A stretch of 21,000 bases of DNA, taken from CAZUSC01 sp964622915. GTDB taxonomy: Bacteria > Patescibacteriota > Andersenbacteria > UBA10190. The stretch is taken from NCBI GenBank assembly GCA_964622915.1, contig CAZUSC010000085.1:1-21000 (forward strand), in the 5' to 3' direction. The translations under genes were made by a program, and so were the position numbers. Positions 1-7,331 of the stretch are shown piece by piece. How positions within the stretch are numbered: the stretch's first letter is position 1; every line of letters starts with the position of its first letter. The notes beneath the pieces are model-generated. The model was not told the DNA's origin. It searched no databases and saw only the letters and a program-made list of their open reading frames with translations.

Positions 1-580
1 GATTGACCATATGTCGCATACATATGAGCCGCACAGCGAGCCGTACCTGGCGGCACTCAACAGCTTAACGTACTTGCTCCAAACAGAATTTCTGGACAAG
101 ATTGACCGAAAGACTGCCGAAAATACGGTGTTGCTGGTAACGGCCGATCACGGCCATGTGGTGATGAAGACGGACGAAACTATCTATATCAACCAGTGGC
201 CAGAAATCACGGAATCACTGGCTAAGAGCCCCGCCGGCAAGACAGTCTATCCGTGGGGCAATACCCGCGATGTGTTTCTAAAGGTAGCTGAAGACAAGAT
301 TGATGAAGCAATCTCCTTTCTCTCGGAAAAGCTGGCAGGAAAAGCGCGCGTCGTTCGCTCGCAGGAGGAAGCCGACAAGGGACTTTTCGGGATCGGACAA
401 GAGCATCCGCAGTTCCGCCAGCGGATTGGCAACGTGCTGATACTGCCTTACGAGGACTACACGGTTTGGTACCAGTATCCTGGTCACGAAAAGAACAAGC
501 ACCGTGGTATGCACGGAGGGTTGAGCCGGGAAGAGATGCTGACGGTTCTTGGTTTCGCGACTCTAAGTGATTTGCTATAA
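1..580 (+). CDS. C-terminal part of an alkaline phosphatase superfamily protein (partial)
   Basis: The frame is open to the first base of the window, so only the last ~193 residues are visible and the ATG at 11 is probably internal. The fragment contains T-A-D-H-G-H, the second metal-binding motif of the alkaline phosphatase / nucleotide pyrophosphatase-phosphodiesterase superfamily. Near the C-terminus it has M-H-G-G-L-S-x-E-E-M, which matches the last metal-binding His and the following segment of the family. These enzymes use two metal ions (usually Zn) to hydrolyse phosphate mono- or diesters. The substrate cannot be told because the nucleophile-containing N-terminal half lies outside the window. 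The gene ends before a hairpin that mainly serves the convergent purM-like gene. The superfamily call is fairly firm; the subfamily is open. Confidence 0.85.
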   Translation, partial: IDHMSHTYEPHSEPYLAALNSLTYLLQTEFLDKIDRKTAENTVLLVTADHGHVVMKTDETIYINQWPEITESLAKSPAGKTVYPWGNTRDVFLKVAEDKIDEAISFLSEKLAGKARVVRSQEEADKGLFGIGQEHPQFRQRIGNVLILPYEDYTVWYQYPGHEKNKHRGMHGGLSREEMLTVLGFATLSDLL

Positions 581-616
581 AAAAATCCCCGCTACTAAAA
601 GTGATTCGTTGCGGGG
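580..616 (-). terminator. Rho-independent terminator of the purM-like gene
   Basis: CCCCGC at 587-592 pairs with GCGGGG at 611-616. Read on the minus strand, the hairpin is followed by a run of T (complement of the A tract at 579-585). It lies 36 bases past the purM stop. On the plus strand only a weak T run follows, so it is a poor terminator for the phosphatase gene. Confidence 0.8.
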
Positions 617-652
617 TGCTAGTTTGCCTTCTATTAGTCGGCTACAGAGAGC

Positions 653-1699
653 CTAGGCGATAAACTTGCCTACAAACTGTACTGGCGGTTCCCCATCAGC
701 TCTTTTTTCCACAGTGCCAATGGGAAGGATGTTGGGTGTGTCGGGTTCTTTCCCGACGGGATCAAGAATGGAAACGACCATCAGCCCGAGATTAAAGACT
801 CTGTCCATTTCCTCGGACTCAATCTTTCCGTCACGGGCAATCAAGTCAAAGATGGGCGGGTGATGCCAGGTAGATCGATCAAGCACGACTTTGCAATCCG
901 GCGGCAGGACGCGCGGTATATTATCCACCAAGCCTCCGCCAGTAATATGAGCATGGGCAGCAAACCTGGCTCCGATCCGGTTCTGGATTTCAATTTGATT
1001 GATCCAGATTGGCGCTGGTTTCAAAAGAGCATCCGCCAATGTTTCTCCCAAGTTAGGCCAGTGTTTAAGAAGTTTGTGCCTGGCGCGCGAAGGCCGCTGC
1101 TTGAGGTCAAAAACTTGCCGGATGAGAGAAAAGCCGTTAGAAGCGGGGCCATCCGACCGCCACCCCCAAACAGTTTGCCCTTTCCGAACGTTACCAGTAA
1201 TAACGTGATCATCTGGAACGCCGATGGCCATTGTATTCACATTGACCATCCAATCATGCTTAAACATATCGGGCAATTCAGCCGTTTCCCCACCGATAAG
1301 TCGACACGTGCCGGCATGCTTACAGCCATCGATTAGGCCGTCGATGATTCTGATGTGTTTTTCTGGATCAAGTTTGCCGACATCAATGACATCAAGCAGG
1401 CCCAATGGTTTGGAGCCCGCTACATACATGTCCTGCAGAGACATAGCCGCAGCGTTAATGCCAATCACTTCATACCGCTCGGTCAATGCTCCTAAGATCG
1501 CCATCGTGCCGGATCCGTCGGCGCTGGCACTGGCTTTGTTTGTCTGTCTGCCCAGTTGAATCTCGCCAGCGAATCCGCCGATTTGATCCGAGTCATCTGG
1601 CCACGTCTTAGCAATACGCTCTCGGATCATCGCCACAAAGCGATCAGCCGCGGTAATATCAACCCCGCTCTTCGCATAAGCCGATGCAATCGCAGTCAT
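653..1699 (-). CDS. purM: Phosphoribosylformylglycinamidine cyclo-ligase (AIR synthase), divergent
   Basis: The 348-residue product is colinear with PurM, which uses ATP to close FGAM into aminoimidazole ribonucleotide in purine synthesis. Recognisable blocks are YAKSGVDI (residues 8-15), A-D-G-S-G-T (about 60), the stretch running from V-I-G-I-N into M-S-L-Q-D, GGETAELPDMF (about 135), GPASNGFSL, and HITGGGLVDNIPRVLP. The length is normal for the family. Two positions differ from the usual pattern. The TDGVGTK block reads ADGSGTM, losing the Lys, and the H of G-x-HSNGYSL is Ala. The start is well supported: GGAG lies 8 bases before the ATG at 1699. No other purine-synthesis gene is visible nearby. 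The family call is firm; full activity is uncertain. Confidence 0.9.
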   Translation of the reverse strand: MTAIASAYAKSGVDITAADRFVAMIRERIAKTWPDDSDQIGGFAGEIQLGRQTNKASASADGSGTMAILGALTERYEVIGINAAAMSLQDMYVAGSKPLGLLDVIDVGKLDPEKHIRIIDGLIDGCKHAGTCRLIGGETAELPDMFKHDWMVNVNTMAIGVPDDHVITGNVRKGQTVWGWRSDGPASNGFSLIRQVFDLKQRPSRARHKLLKHWPNLGETLADALLKPAPIWINQIEIQNRIGARFAAHAHITGGGLVDNIPRVLPPDCKVVLDRSTWHHPPIFDLIARDGKIESEEMDRVFNLGLMVVSILDPVGKEPDTPNILPIGTVEKRADGEPPVQFVGKFIA

Positions 1700-1742
1700 G
1701 ATTGCTTCTCCTAATTGTTCAAGGATCTTCAGCCCTACTTAC

Positions 1743-1829
1743 GCTGGATACACCAGCAATTTACTTTAAGACAACCTATACATTCTGACCAATGGATATA
1801 AAAATCCCCGCCGATTCACTATGGATCGG
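1743..1829 (-). terminator. Possible weak terminator(s) between the SDR and purM genes
   Basis: On the minus strand, downstream of the SDR stop, CCGAT (1825-1829) can pair with ATCGG (1811-1815). GGGG and a T5 run follow (complement of 1801-1808). A second short hairpin, GCTGG/CCAGC, lies at 1743-1757. Both stems are only 5 bp, so termination is plausible but weak. The rest of 1700-1894 shows no gene. Confidence 0.35.
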
Positions 1830-1858
1830 ACCAGAGTCTCGTAGAGCATGCTTCTACA

Positions 1859-1883
1859 AACTACTCACTACCAACTACTCACT
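1859..1883. repeat. Period-14 repeat, two units of AACTACTCACT
   Basis: The 11-mer AACTACTCACT occurs at 1859-1869 and again at 1873-1883, a period of 14. ACTCGTTACGGATATTAC follows. The motif and the period resemble the 14-base tandem repeat inside the SpoU gene at 18327-18354, which ends ACTCGTTACCGATTACT. It lies just past the SDR stop codon. Confidence 0.7.
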
Positions 1884-1894
1884 CGTTACGGATA

Positions 1895-2632
1895 TTACGG
1901 CCAAGTTTCTTCCTTCACAGCGGTCATGAACAAGTCAGGGATAGCTACATCGTCCGGTAGTTCTAGAATAAAGCGAATAACCTTGGCGGCTTGAGCAGGA
2001 TCCATCAGCTTGGATTGATCGATGTCTGGAAAACGATCCAGCAGCAGTTGCGTGCGCATGCCGGACGGGCTAAGGGCTGTCACTTTAATGCCGAGCTGAC
2101 GTCCCTGCATGTATAGCAGCTGACTCAACCCCAGCAGGCCCCACTTGCTGGCCACATAGGCCGGTGAGTTTTCTTTGATCCGTTTGGCCAGGCTAGAGAC
2201 AATATTAATAATGTTCCCGCTGCCCTGCTTTTTCATGATCGGAAATACCAGGTGCGACATGACATAGGCACCGCGCAAGTTAGTGGCCACAATGCGATCC
2301 CACTCGGCGATGGAAAGTGTTTCAATGGTAGCGATTACGTTCACTCCCGCGTTATTAACAAGAATATCAAGGCGGCCCTGATCGGCAACGATTTTGCTGA
2401 CAACTTCCTGGGCTTGCTTTTCATCACGCACATCGCAAGCCAGGCCAAAAACCTCACCTGCTTCTGTGGCAGTCAGACTGGCTTTAATCTTCTGGGCCGA
2501 AACGTCAGCCGCTTTCTGGTCAATATCTAGCACATAAACAATCACCCCGGCCCGCGCCAGTTCCCGGCTGGTAACTTGCCCAAGACCACGCCCGGCCCCA
2601 GTTACCAAAGCTACTTTTCCTTTCAGTGTCAT
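1895..2632 (-). CDS. SDR family NAD(P)-dependent oxidoreductase
   Basis: This is a classical short-chain dehydrogenase/reductase of 245 residues. The Rossmann glycine motif T-G-A-G-R-G-L-G follows VALV near the N-terminus, NNAG is present mid-chain, and the catalytic set is S...Y-V-A-S-K (S in IVSSLAK, then Y-x3-K). The ATG at 2632 (MTLKGKVALVTG) is chosen because the family typically begins just before this strand. A longer frame from 2677 adds 15 residues (MILTIINQQ...) with no homology. Neither start has a convincing Shine-Dalgarno sequence. The substrate cannot be deduced. The overall pattern resembles the 3-oxoacyl-ACP reductase/FabG-like branch, but the gene stands alone, so it may act on another carbonyl or alcohol. 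Confidence 0.92.
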   Translation of the reverse strand: MTLKGKVALVTGAGRGLGQVTSRELARAGVIVYVLDIDQKAADVSAQKIKASLTATEAGEVFGLACDVRDEKQAQEVVSKIVADQGRLDILVNNAGVNVIATIETLSIAEWDRIVATNLRGAYVMSHLVFPIMKKQGSGNIINIVSSLAKRIKENSPAYVASKWGLLGLSQLLYMQGRQLGIKVTALSPSGMRTQLLLDRFPDIDQSKLMDPAQAAKVIRFILELPDDVAIPDLFMTAVKEETWP

Positions 2633-2779
2633 GGTTGATTTTATTGTAATCTGTTGGTTAATAATTGTTAAAATCATGGCGCAATACTACTTCTTTTTTG
2701 CCATTTTGGCAAGAGCAGCACTAAGCTCTCTTGTGCCAGTTTGCTGCCTAGGTATTTATCTGATACATAGAGATGGGAG

Positions 2780-2794
2780 GGCGGAGTGTCCGCC
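2780..2794. other. Perfect short hairpin upstream of the NlpC/P60 gene
   Basis: GGCGGA (2780-2785) pairs perfectly with TCCGCC (2789-2794) around a 3-base loop. It lies 34 bases before the chosen start at 2829, in the spacer between divergent genes. It has no T tract, so it is not a terminator. It could be part of the 5' leader or an operator. Confidence 0.45.
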
Positions 2795-2828
2795 AGTAAA
2801 GGGATCAAAATCGTCACGGAGAAGCACA

Positions 2829-3416
2829 ATGTGTACTTTCATCCATCCGGAGATCGGTCTGCGTGCTCATATAGTGGCCTCGGCCAGCCAGCTAATCGGC
2901 CAAGCCAAGTACTGTTACTTGAGTGAGGAATGCAACCCACCAGCGACAGTTAACTGCGTCGTAATGGTTTCCTGGGTCATGGCAAAACACGGGATCAGCA
3001 TGCCGGCCGTCAATGCTCATCTACTAGATAATCTGTTGCGCAGCGGCGAACTGATTACTCTGGGCCGGCCGGGTGATCTGATATTCGTTAGAGCCTCTAG
3101 CCGGCCACATGATCATGTCGGCATGCTCACGTTTCGGGGTAGAGTGGTCCATGCCTGCGCCGCACGCGGTACGGTGGTCGAAGACGACTATGAAGAGTTT
3201 GTTGATAAATCAACCGACAGACCACGGATGGTCTCTGTCCTGGAAAAGAAGATCGGGCTGACACCACAGGACGCTGAGCAGTATGTTAGAGGCAAGCTTC
3301 CGGCCGCTGTTGCGCAAATTATCGAAGACCACACCAGCAGTCAGTGCTTCGACTGCGAGTTGCTTGTTCAAAAAGCGTGGCAAGTCGAGCACCCCCTGGA
3401 AGAAACCGCCTATTAA
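2829..3416 (+). CDS. NlpC/P60-like cysteine peptidase (probable cell-wall hydrolase)
   Basis: The product has 195 residues from the ATG at 2829, which has GGAG 7-8 bases upstream. The frame extends to 2631, but that part overlaps the divergent SDR start and looks non-coding. The NlpC/P60 pattern is visible: V-N-C-V-V-M-V-S-W (Cys43, in the position of D-C-S-G-F-V), an 'xxGISMP' segment, P-G-D-L-I-F-V, then H-D-H-V-G-M (His96) and V-V-H-A (His108). These would form the Cys-His-His triad that cleaves peptidoglycan stem-peptide bonds. Asp before the Cys is replaced by Asn. There is no obvious signal peptide with this start, so export, or a non-wall amide substrate, remains open. A terminator follows directly. 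Confidence 0.8.
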   Translation: MCTFIHPEIGLRAHIVASASQLIGQAKYCYLSEECNPPATVNCVVMVSWVMAKHGISMPAVNAHLLDNLLRSGELITLGRPGDLIFVRASSRPHDHVGMLTFRGRVVHACAARGTVVEDDYEEFVDKSTDRPRMVSVLEKKIGLTPQDAEQYVRGKLPAAVAQIIEDHTSSQCFDCELLVQKAWQVEHPLEETAY

Positions 3417-3433
3417 CAGACTGCGCACCCCTT

Positions 3434-3472
3434 GCTGGCACAATCTGCACAACCAGAAAGCCAGCTTTTTTT
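3434..3472 (+). terminator. Rho-independent terminator after the NlpC/P60 gene
   Basis: GCTGGC (3434-3439) pairs with GCCAGC (3460-3465), followed immediately by seven T. The T run touches the stop codon of the convergent glycosyltransferase gene at 3471. Confidence 0.85.
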
Positions 3473-4460
3473 AATCCAACCGCTCGGCGGTGGAGGGGCG
3501 ACCGAGCAAATAACGGATATTGTTAAAATTCAAGGCAATCACTAGTAAGTTTACTAATATTAAGACCACGCCGAGGGCAATCAACAAATCCACGCCCACG
3601 TTGCCGGCAAGATTAAGCAAAAAATGAACCAGGGGCGCGTCGGGGTCATCTCGAAGTTCTTGAGCAAAGACTTGCCGCACAAAAATAACAGGACCAGTTA
3701 AGGAGGCAGCAATTAAGGCCACGCCAAAAGCAGCGCCAACCACGCTGCCAGCAATATTGGCCAGGGCCAGGCGTCCGCTGCGCAACACTGACGGAACTTC
3801 CCTAAGCTGCAGCCGCACTTGCGCTTCCATAATGTCGGAAAACATCTGAATTCTCGCTTTGAAACCAGTCCACCAACCATACTTTCTTTCCTTGATCGTT
3901 TGGGTAAGCCCCGGCACCACCTTGTATTGAAACCCGCGGCCATAATAGCGGGCATAAAAGTTAAGTGCTGCTTCAATCATAAAATCCTGCTTGTATTGTG
4001 TTGGAACTTTCTGCCATAGTCGACGGGTTACTGCCCGCTCACCGCCTAGCAGAGGAATAATAGAGAGAATAAACCTTAAATAATAGATAGTCCGGTTAGT
4101 CATGGCGATCACCATATCGGTTTTATCGGCCAAAACGGGCGCCAGTGTTTCCGTAATAGTCAGGTGCGTTAAGCCTCGTACATCGGCGTCGCAGAAATAA
4201 ATGATATCCGCCTGGGCAGCTCTTACTCCCGCCTCCATGGCTTGCCCTTTGCCTTGATTGGCCGGCTGGACAATTAATTCGACGGGAAACTTCCTTGCTA
4301 CCTGCGCCGTGCCATCCGTAGAGCCGTCATCCACAACAACAACGCGCGCAAACCCCGGGTAAGAAGTCAAAACTTGCAGCACCTGGCCGATCCGCCGTTC
4401 TTCGTTATAGGCGGCTACGACGGCCGCTACTGTCTTGGTTTGAGTTGACGTGTTAGCCAT
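3471..4460 (-). CDS. Family 2 glycosyltransferase with C-terminal membrane helices
   Basis: The 329-residue product carries the GT-A fold signatures of GT2: V-V-A-A-Y-N-E-E (about 14-21), V-V-D-D-G-S-T-D-G-T (about 42-51), N-Q-G-K-G-Q-A (about 68-74) and the metal-binding D-A-D (91-93). Two long hydrophobic segments at about 235-262 and 285-313 would anchor it in the membrane. This layout fits polyprenyl-phosphate-dependent or processive sugar transferases that build envelope glycans. The donor and acceptor cannot be inferred. The start overlaps the end of the upstream DedA gene by 34 bases, so the two are very likely co-transcribed and translationally coupled. The gene ends in the T tract of a convergent terminator. 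Confidence 0.92.
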   Translation of the reverse strand: MANTSTQTKTVAAVVAAYNEERRIGQVLQVLTSYPGFARVVVVDDGSTDGTAQVARKFPVELIVQPANQGKGQAMEAGVRAAQADIIYFCDADVRGLTHLTITETLAPVLADKTDMVIAMTNRTIYYLRFILSIIPLLGGERAVTRRLWQKVPTQYKQDFMIEAALNFYARYYGRGFQYKVVPGLTQTIKERKYGWWTGFKARIQMFSDIMEAQVRLQLREVPSVLRSGRLALANIAGSVVGAAFGVALIAASLTGPVIFVRQVFAQELRDDPDAPLVHFLLNLAGNVGVDLLIALGVVLILVNLLVIALNFNNIRYLLGRPSTAERLD

Positions 4461-5014
4461 AAACTAAACAGTCTATAAGCCAAAGCAGTAAATATCAAAA
4501 CCACCAAGCCGACTTGCAGCTTGTTATAAAGCGGCAGCAAATTAGCTGCGCTTTGCCCCGCAAAATATACAATCGGTATAATGACCGCCAGCCAAATCAT
4601 TGCGCCCAGCGTGTTAAAGACAGAAAACGTCAGCAAGGGAACGTGTCGCGAAGCCACATAAAAAATCATGGCGATCCGGCTGCCATAAAGAAACTTGATA
4701 AAGAGCAGCGCTAAAAAAGGACGTTGGCCCGTCAAGCGAGTCATTAACTCGGCCGCTTGCGCCCGTTGTTTTTGAAACCACGGTACAGTGGGTAACCGGC
4801 GTAGAATGGTATCACTTAATAAGAACCAGATAGTATCCGATGTAACTGTGCCGGCCAGCGCTGCCAGCGCTAAAGTAATAGGCGACCAGCCTAACTGGAT
4901 AGCCAAATAGGTGGCAGTAATAATGACGCTTTCACCAAAGAAAAAGGCGCCAACAAAAACGGCTGGAAGATGGTAGGCGGTAAGTAGTTGCGTGATCAAA
5001 TTTGAATCAATCAT
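4427..5014 (-). CDS. DedA family membrane protein
   Basis: The 195-residue polytopic protein has the DedA (SNARE-associated/VTT) layout. An early F-F-G-E-S segment is followed by hydrophobic hairpins, a central K-F-L-Y-G-S-R-I-A-M segment carrying the conserved Gly/Arg, and C-terminal helices. DedA proteins are implicated in flipping undecaprenyl phosphate or phospholipids across the inner membrane. Pairing with a lipid-linked-sugar-type glycosyltransferase in an overlapping operon suits that role. The ATG at 5014 is preferred; an in-frame TTG sits two codons upstream (5020). No clear Shine-Dalgarno site precedes either. A second DedA domain occurs at 15702. Confidence 0.9.
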   Translation of the reverse strand: MIDSNLITQLLTAYHLPAVFVGAFFFGESVIITATYLAIQLGWSPITLALAALAGTVTSDTIWFLLSDTILRRLPTVPWFQKQRAQAAELMTRLTGQRPFLALLFIKFLYGSRIAMIFYVASRHVPLLTFSVFNTLGAMIWLAVIIPIVYFAGQSAANLLPLYNKLQVGLVVLIFTALAYRLFSLWLTRQLKPRQ

Positions 5015-5085
5015 CTGCAAATTTAGTATGAATGAGGAAAGCTGTTGATGCTACACGATAGCTTGTCGGGTTCTGACGGCAACAT

Positions 5086-5119
5086 AAAAACGGCTCTCTC
5101 TGGCGAATGAGCCGTTTTT
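5086..5119. terminator. Bidirectional Rho-independent terminator
   Basis: AAAAACGGCTC (5086-5096) pairs perfectly with GAGCCGTTTTT (5109-5119). Each strand therefore has a stable stem followed by a T run. On the minus strand it ends the zinc-ribbon gene that stops at 5137. Confidence 0.9.
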
Positions 5120-5136
5120 ACGCGCTTAAGGCTGTT

Positions 5137-5412
5137 TTAGGCAGCGTCTCGCTTATAGTGCTCGCGGCAGTAAACTGCCCGTCCTTCCGTTGGTTGGAAG
5201 GGTACTTTTGTGGGCTGGCCACAAGTAGCACAGACAGCATCGTACATTGGTCTGTCCCCTCGGTCGGCTCGCGGCTTCGAGCTGCGAACGTTGCGGAAAC
5301 AGTCGCTGCAATATACAGGGCGGTCTCCGGACGGCTGGAAAGGCACTTGCGTTTCCTTGCCGCAGTTAGAACAGACAACGTCAAACATTTGACGTTCTGA
5401 TCGATCAAACAT
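5137..5412 (-). CDS. Tandem CxxC-x17-CxxC zinc-ribbon-type protein
   Basis: The 91-residue protein consists of two copies of the same unit. Unit 1 (about 9-40) begins M-F-D-V-V-C-S-N-C and ends P-V-Y-C-S-D-C-F. Unit 2 (about 56-86) begins M-Y-D-A-V-C-A-T-C and ends A-V-Y-C-R-E-H-Y. Each has exactly 17 residues between the Cys pairs and shares V-P-F-Q-P. In unit 2 the last Cys is replaced by His, which can still bind Zn. This is the CxxC-x17-CxxC domain family, common in candidate-phyla bacteria and of unknown function; nucleic-acid binding is only a guess. A possible AGGT-type ribosome site lies upstream, and a strong bidirectional terminator lies 18 bases past the stop. Confidence 0.9.
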   Translation of the reverse strand: MFDRSERQMFDVVCSNCGKETQVPFQPSGDRPVYCSDCFRNVRSSKPRADRGDRPMYDAVCATCGQPTKVPFQPTEGRAVYCREHYKRDAA

Positions 5413-5639
5413 ATTTCGTCACCTACCTTCTTAAAAAAATTGTTAAAGTTCGAGGTTAGCTTTTGTCTTGTTTGTTGTTAACAGCAAGACTGCTCTACTT
5501 TGACCGACGCTCGACTTTCACAATATTCCTAAGAAATTAGGGGATACGCTTTAGTCCCTTACGCCTACTTACGAGCCATTGTTACCCTCGTGATTGGCAG
5601 CTTGTCACCTTCGGCTGCGGTTGTCAAGCTAATAATAAA
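5413..5639. other. Intergenic leader region with small hairpins
   Basis: No credible gene is seen. Two inverted repeats are visible: GTCTTG/CAAGAC at about 5465-5491, and AGCTTG...ACC / GGT...CAAGCT at about 5600-5633. On the minus strand both would fall in the leader or promoter region of the zinc-ribbon gene. Neither is followed by a T run. Confidence 0.3.
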
Positions 5640-5667
5640 AAAGAGGGTACGCTGCCATGGCATACCC
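5635..5667 (-). terminator. Terminator of the small Cys-containing gene
   Basis: On the minus strand GGGTA (5663-5667) pairs with TACCC (5645-5649), enclosing an inner palindrome TGCCATGGCA. A T-rich run follows (complement of 5635-5644). It lies 21 bases past the stop of the gene ending at 5688. Confidence 0.7.
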
Positions 5668-5687
5668 GACTTGTTAGGCAAGAGTGT

Positions 5688-6050
5688 TCAGCTCGTCAAC
5701 TGAAGCCGATAGTTGTCCCGAATCCGCCTTAGTTGGGTCTTAAGCTGCTCCAACTGATCCTTTTCGTACATAATGTCTTCCTGTTTGTGTCCGGGAGCAG
5801 CGGTAGCACAGCCATGACAATCCGTCCGCTTGTGGGATGGACTGGCCAGGCAGAAGCCGCCTTCAATACTACGCTTAATAGTACCCAGGCGGGCCTCGAC
5901 GATGGACCAGATGCGGCCGAACCGGCGGCTGTCTTGTGCGTCGTCAAGATTCAGGTCATCAAACGACAGGCTTTTCAACTCCTTAATTAACGGCGAGTTG
6001 CGCGGGAGACATCCTGTCCCAGCGCCACGAAGCTTGTTCTTCGCGATCAT
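5688..6050 (-). CDS. Hypothetical 120-residue Cys-containing protein
   Basis: I do not recognise this protein. The ATG at 6050 is supported by AAGGAG nine bases upstream; a longer frame starting at 6098 has no ribosome site. The middle contains F-C-L-A-S-P-S-H followed by D-C-H-G-C (Cys67, Cys78, His79, Cys81), which could bind a metal. The last ~30 residues (Y-E-K-D-Q-L-E-Q-L-K-T-Q-L-R-R) look like a short coiled coil. It sits between the zinc-ribbon gene and the VanW/3D pair on the same strand, but has its own downstream terminator. The ribosome site and terminator make it likely to be a real gene; its function is unknown. Confidence 0.6.
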   Translation of the reverse strand: MIAKNKLRGAGTGCLPRNSPLIKELKSLSFDDLNLDDAQDSRRFGRIWSIVEARLGTIKRSIEGGFCLASPSHKRTDCHGCATAAPGHKQEDIMYEKDQLEQLKTQLRRIRDNYRLQLTS

Positions 6051-6170
6051 GGGCGGAAGCTCCTTGAAAGGGCAAGGGTACACGCACATACCACACAAGC
6101 ATGGGCGTCATTTACACCATGCCACTAAGCGCTTACGGGCGCCCAAGCATTTTGTTATTTCTTTCTAACT

Positions 6171-7304
6171 TTATCCGCCGTTGGCATCACGCACAGTGGG
6201 GAATTTACTGGCTGGCTGGTAAACAGAAACAAAGTTTTCCTCCCGAATACTTTTGCCGTTTTTAGTAACTATCTGCGCTATGGCGGCCGTCTGTGTGCCA
6301 TCCGATTTCTTGCTTGTAACAAACGGCCCATTTACTTTTACCTGCCGGCCATCCTTGGTGCCCCAGACGTCAAAAACGACCTTAGTGCCCTGAATAGCTG
6401 TTTTAAGCAGTATGGGTTGGCCGGTATCATTCTTAAATCTAAAATCGGTGGAAGGAGCATAGACCGTCGCATCAAAACCGGGGGTGCCGTAATACGCCAC
6501 AGCATACGAATGGTTGCGCCGCGCCGTAATGTCCAGACCGGCTTGCATGGCGGCTCGAAAAGCTGTCGTAGAAACCTGACAAATGCCTCCGCCATACTCT
6601 GGGCTGGTGGCGTTTTGCTTAATTACCAGCTCTGGTAAATAACCATTGGTGGCATCGACTGTGCCCAAATATTGATTGAAAGAAAATTCCTCACCGGGCA
6701 TAACGACCAGGCCGTTAAATTTTGTGGTACCCACTTTGATGTTGTGAATACGGTTAGCCGGACTGCCGGCAAAGTTGGTTTCTCCTCGCGTCAACTGGTC
6801 GGGAAACTTTAATTTCTTAAAATCTTCGGCCGAGAATATCGCCGGACGATATTCTTTCATTGCAATTGTGACGGAAGTTTGTCCGGTGGCCAGGGCGCTG
6901 CGGATAGCCAGGGATGTTTTAATACCATCGACAATTTTTCCCTTGCGGCCGCCGTTGATTAATTGCAGCTGTGCCCCGGCTTGGATAAAGCGGCTATTGG
7001 CTCCCAAGTCATTAACCTTGGGCGAAACTTGCACGTTTAAATAGTCATAGATCGCCCCCGGACGCAGCTGCAGTAAAAGAGTATCGCCCCCGTCGGAACG
7101 GGTTTTATACCAACTATTGAGCGCGGCGGCGCTTACCGACCAAGTACGCGAGCCATATTTTAAAACTAAAGGCTGGCTTTTGATGGTGTTAAGACGGCTC
7201 GTTGAAATTGTTACTTCGTTTAATAAAACATTAGTAGCGCTAGCCGTAAGTGGGATAGCCAAAACGCTGAAAGCGATCAAGACTACGGGCAGGAAAATCT
7301 TCAT
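6171..7304 (-). CDS. VanW family protein with putative peptidoglycan-binding N-terminus
   Basis: The 377-residue protein begins with a signal peptide (M-K-I-F-L-P-V-V..., cleavage near T-A-S-A). A region at about 30-150 resembles the putative peptidoglycan-binding domain that usually precedes VanW. The VanW domain is clear from about 178 to 310: G-E-T-N-F-A-G-S, N-R-I-H-N-I, V-M-P-G-E-E-F-S-F-N, G-G-G-I-C-Q-V-S-T-T, R-R-N-H-S-Y-A-V and D-A-T-V-Y. A ~60-residue tail follows. VanW proteins are associated with the cell wall; their biochemical role is unsettled. It lies 27 bases downstream of the 3D-domain gene on the same strand, so the two are probably co-transcribed and act together outside the membrane. 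No strong Shine-Dalgarno site is visible. Confidence 0.93.
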   Translation of the reverse strand: MKIFLPVVLIAFSVLAIPLTASATNVLLNEVTISTSRLNTIKSQPLVLKYGSRTWSVSAAALNSWYKTRSDGGDTLLLQLRPGAIYDYLNVQVSPKVNDLGANSRFIQAGAQLQLINGGRKGKIVDGIKTSLAIRSALATGQTSVTIAMKEYRPAIFSAEDFKKLKFPDQLTRGETNFAGSPANRIHNIKVGTTKFNGLVVMPGEEFSFNQYLGTVDATNGYLPELVIKQNATSPEYGGGICQVSTTAFRAAMQAGLDITARRNHSYAVAYYGTPGFDATVYAPSTDFRFKNDTGQPILLKTAIQGTKVVFDVWGTKDGRQVKVNGPFVTSKKSDGTQTAAIAQIVTKNGKSIREENFVSVYQPASKFPTVRDANGG

Positions 7305-7331
7305 CGATAGGTACTCTGGACTTTTGCTAAG

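Noticed and set aside
2631..2828. 66-residue N-terminal extension of the NlpC/P60 protein
   Set aside because: It overlaps the start of the divergent SDR gene and has no family match. The internal ATG at 2829 has a GGAG ribosome site.
6099..6170. GCTT...AAGC with an inner GGGCGCCC palindrome as a terminator
   Set aside because: The stem is short, the T run is interrupted, and no gene ends at a suitable distance on the plus strand.
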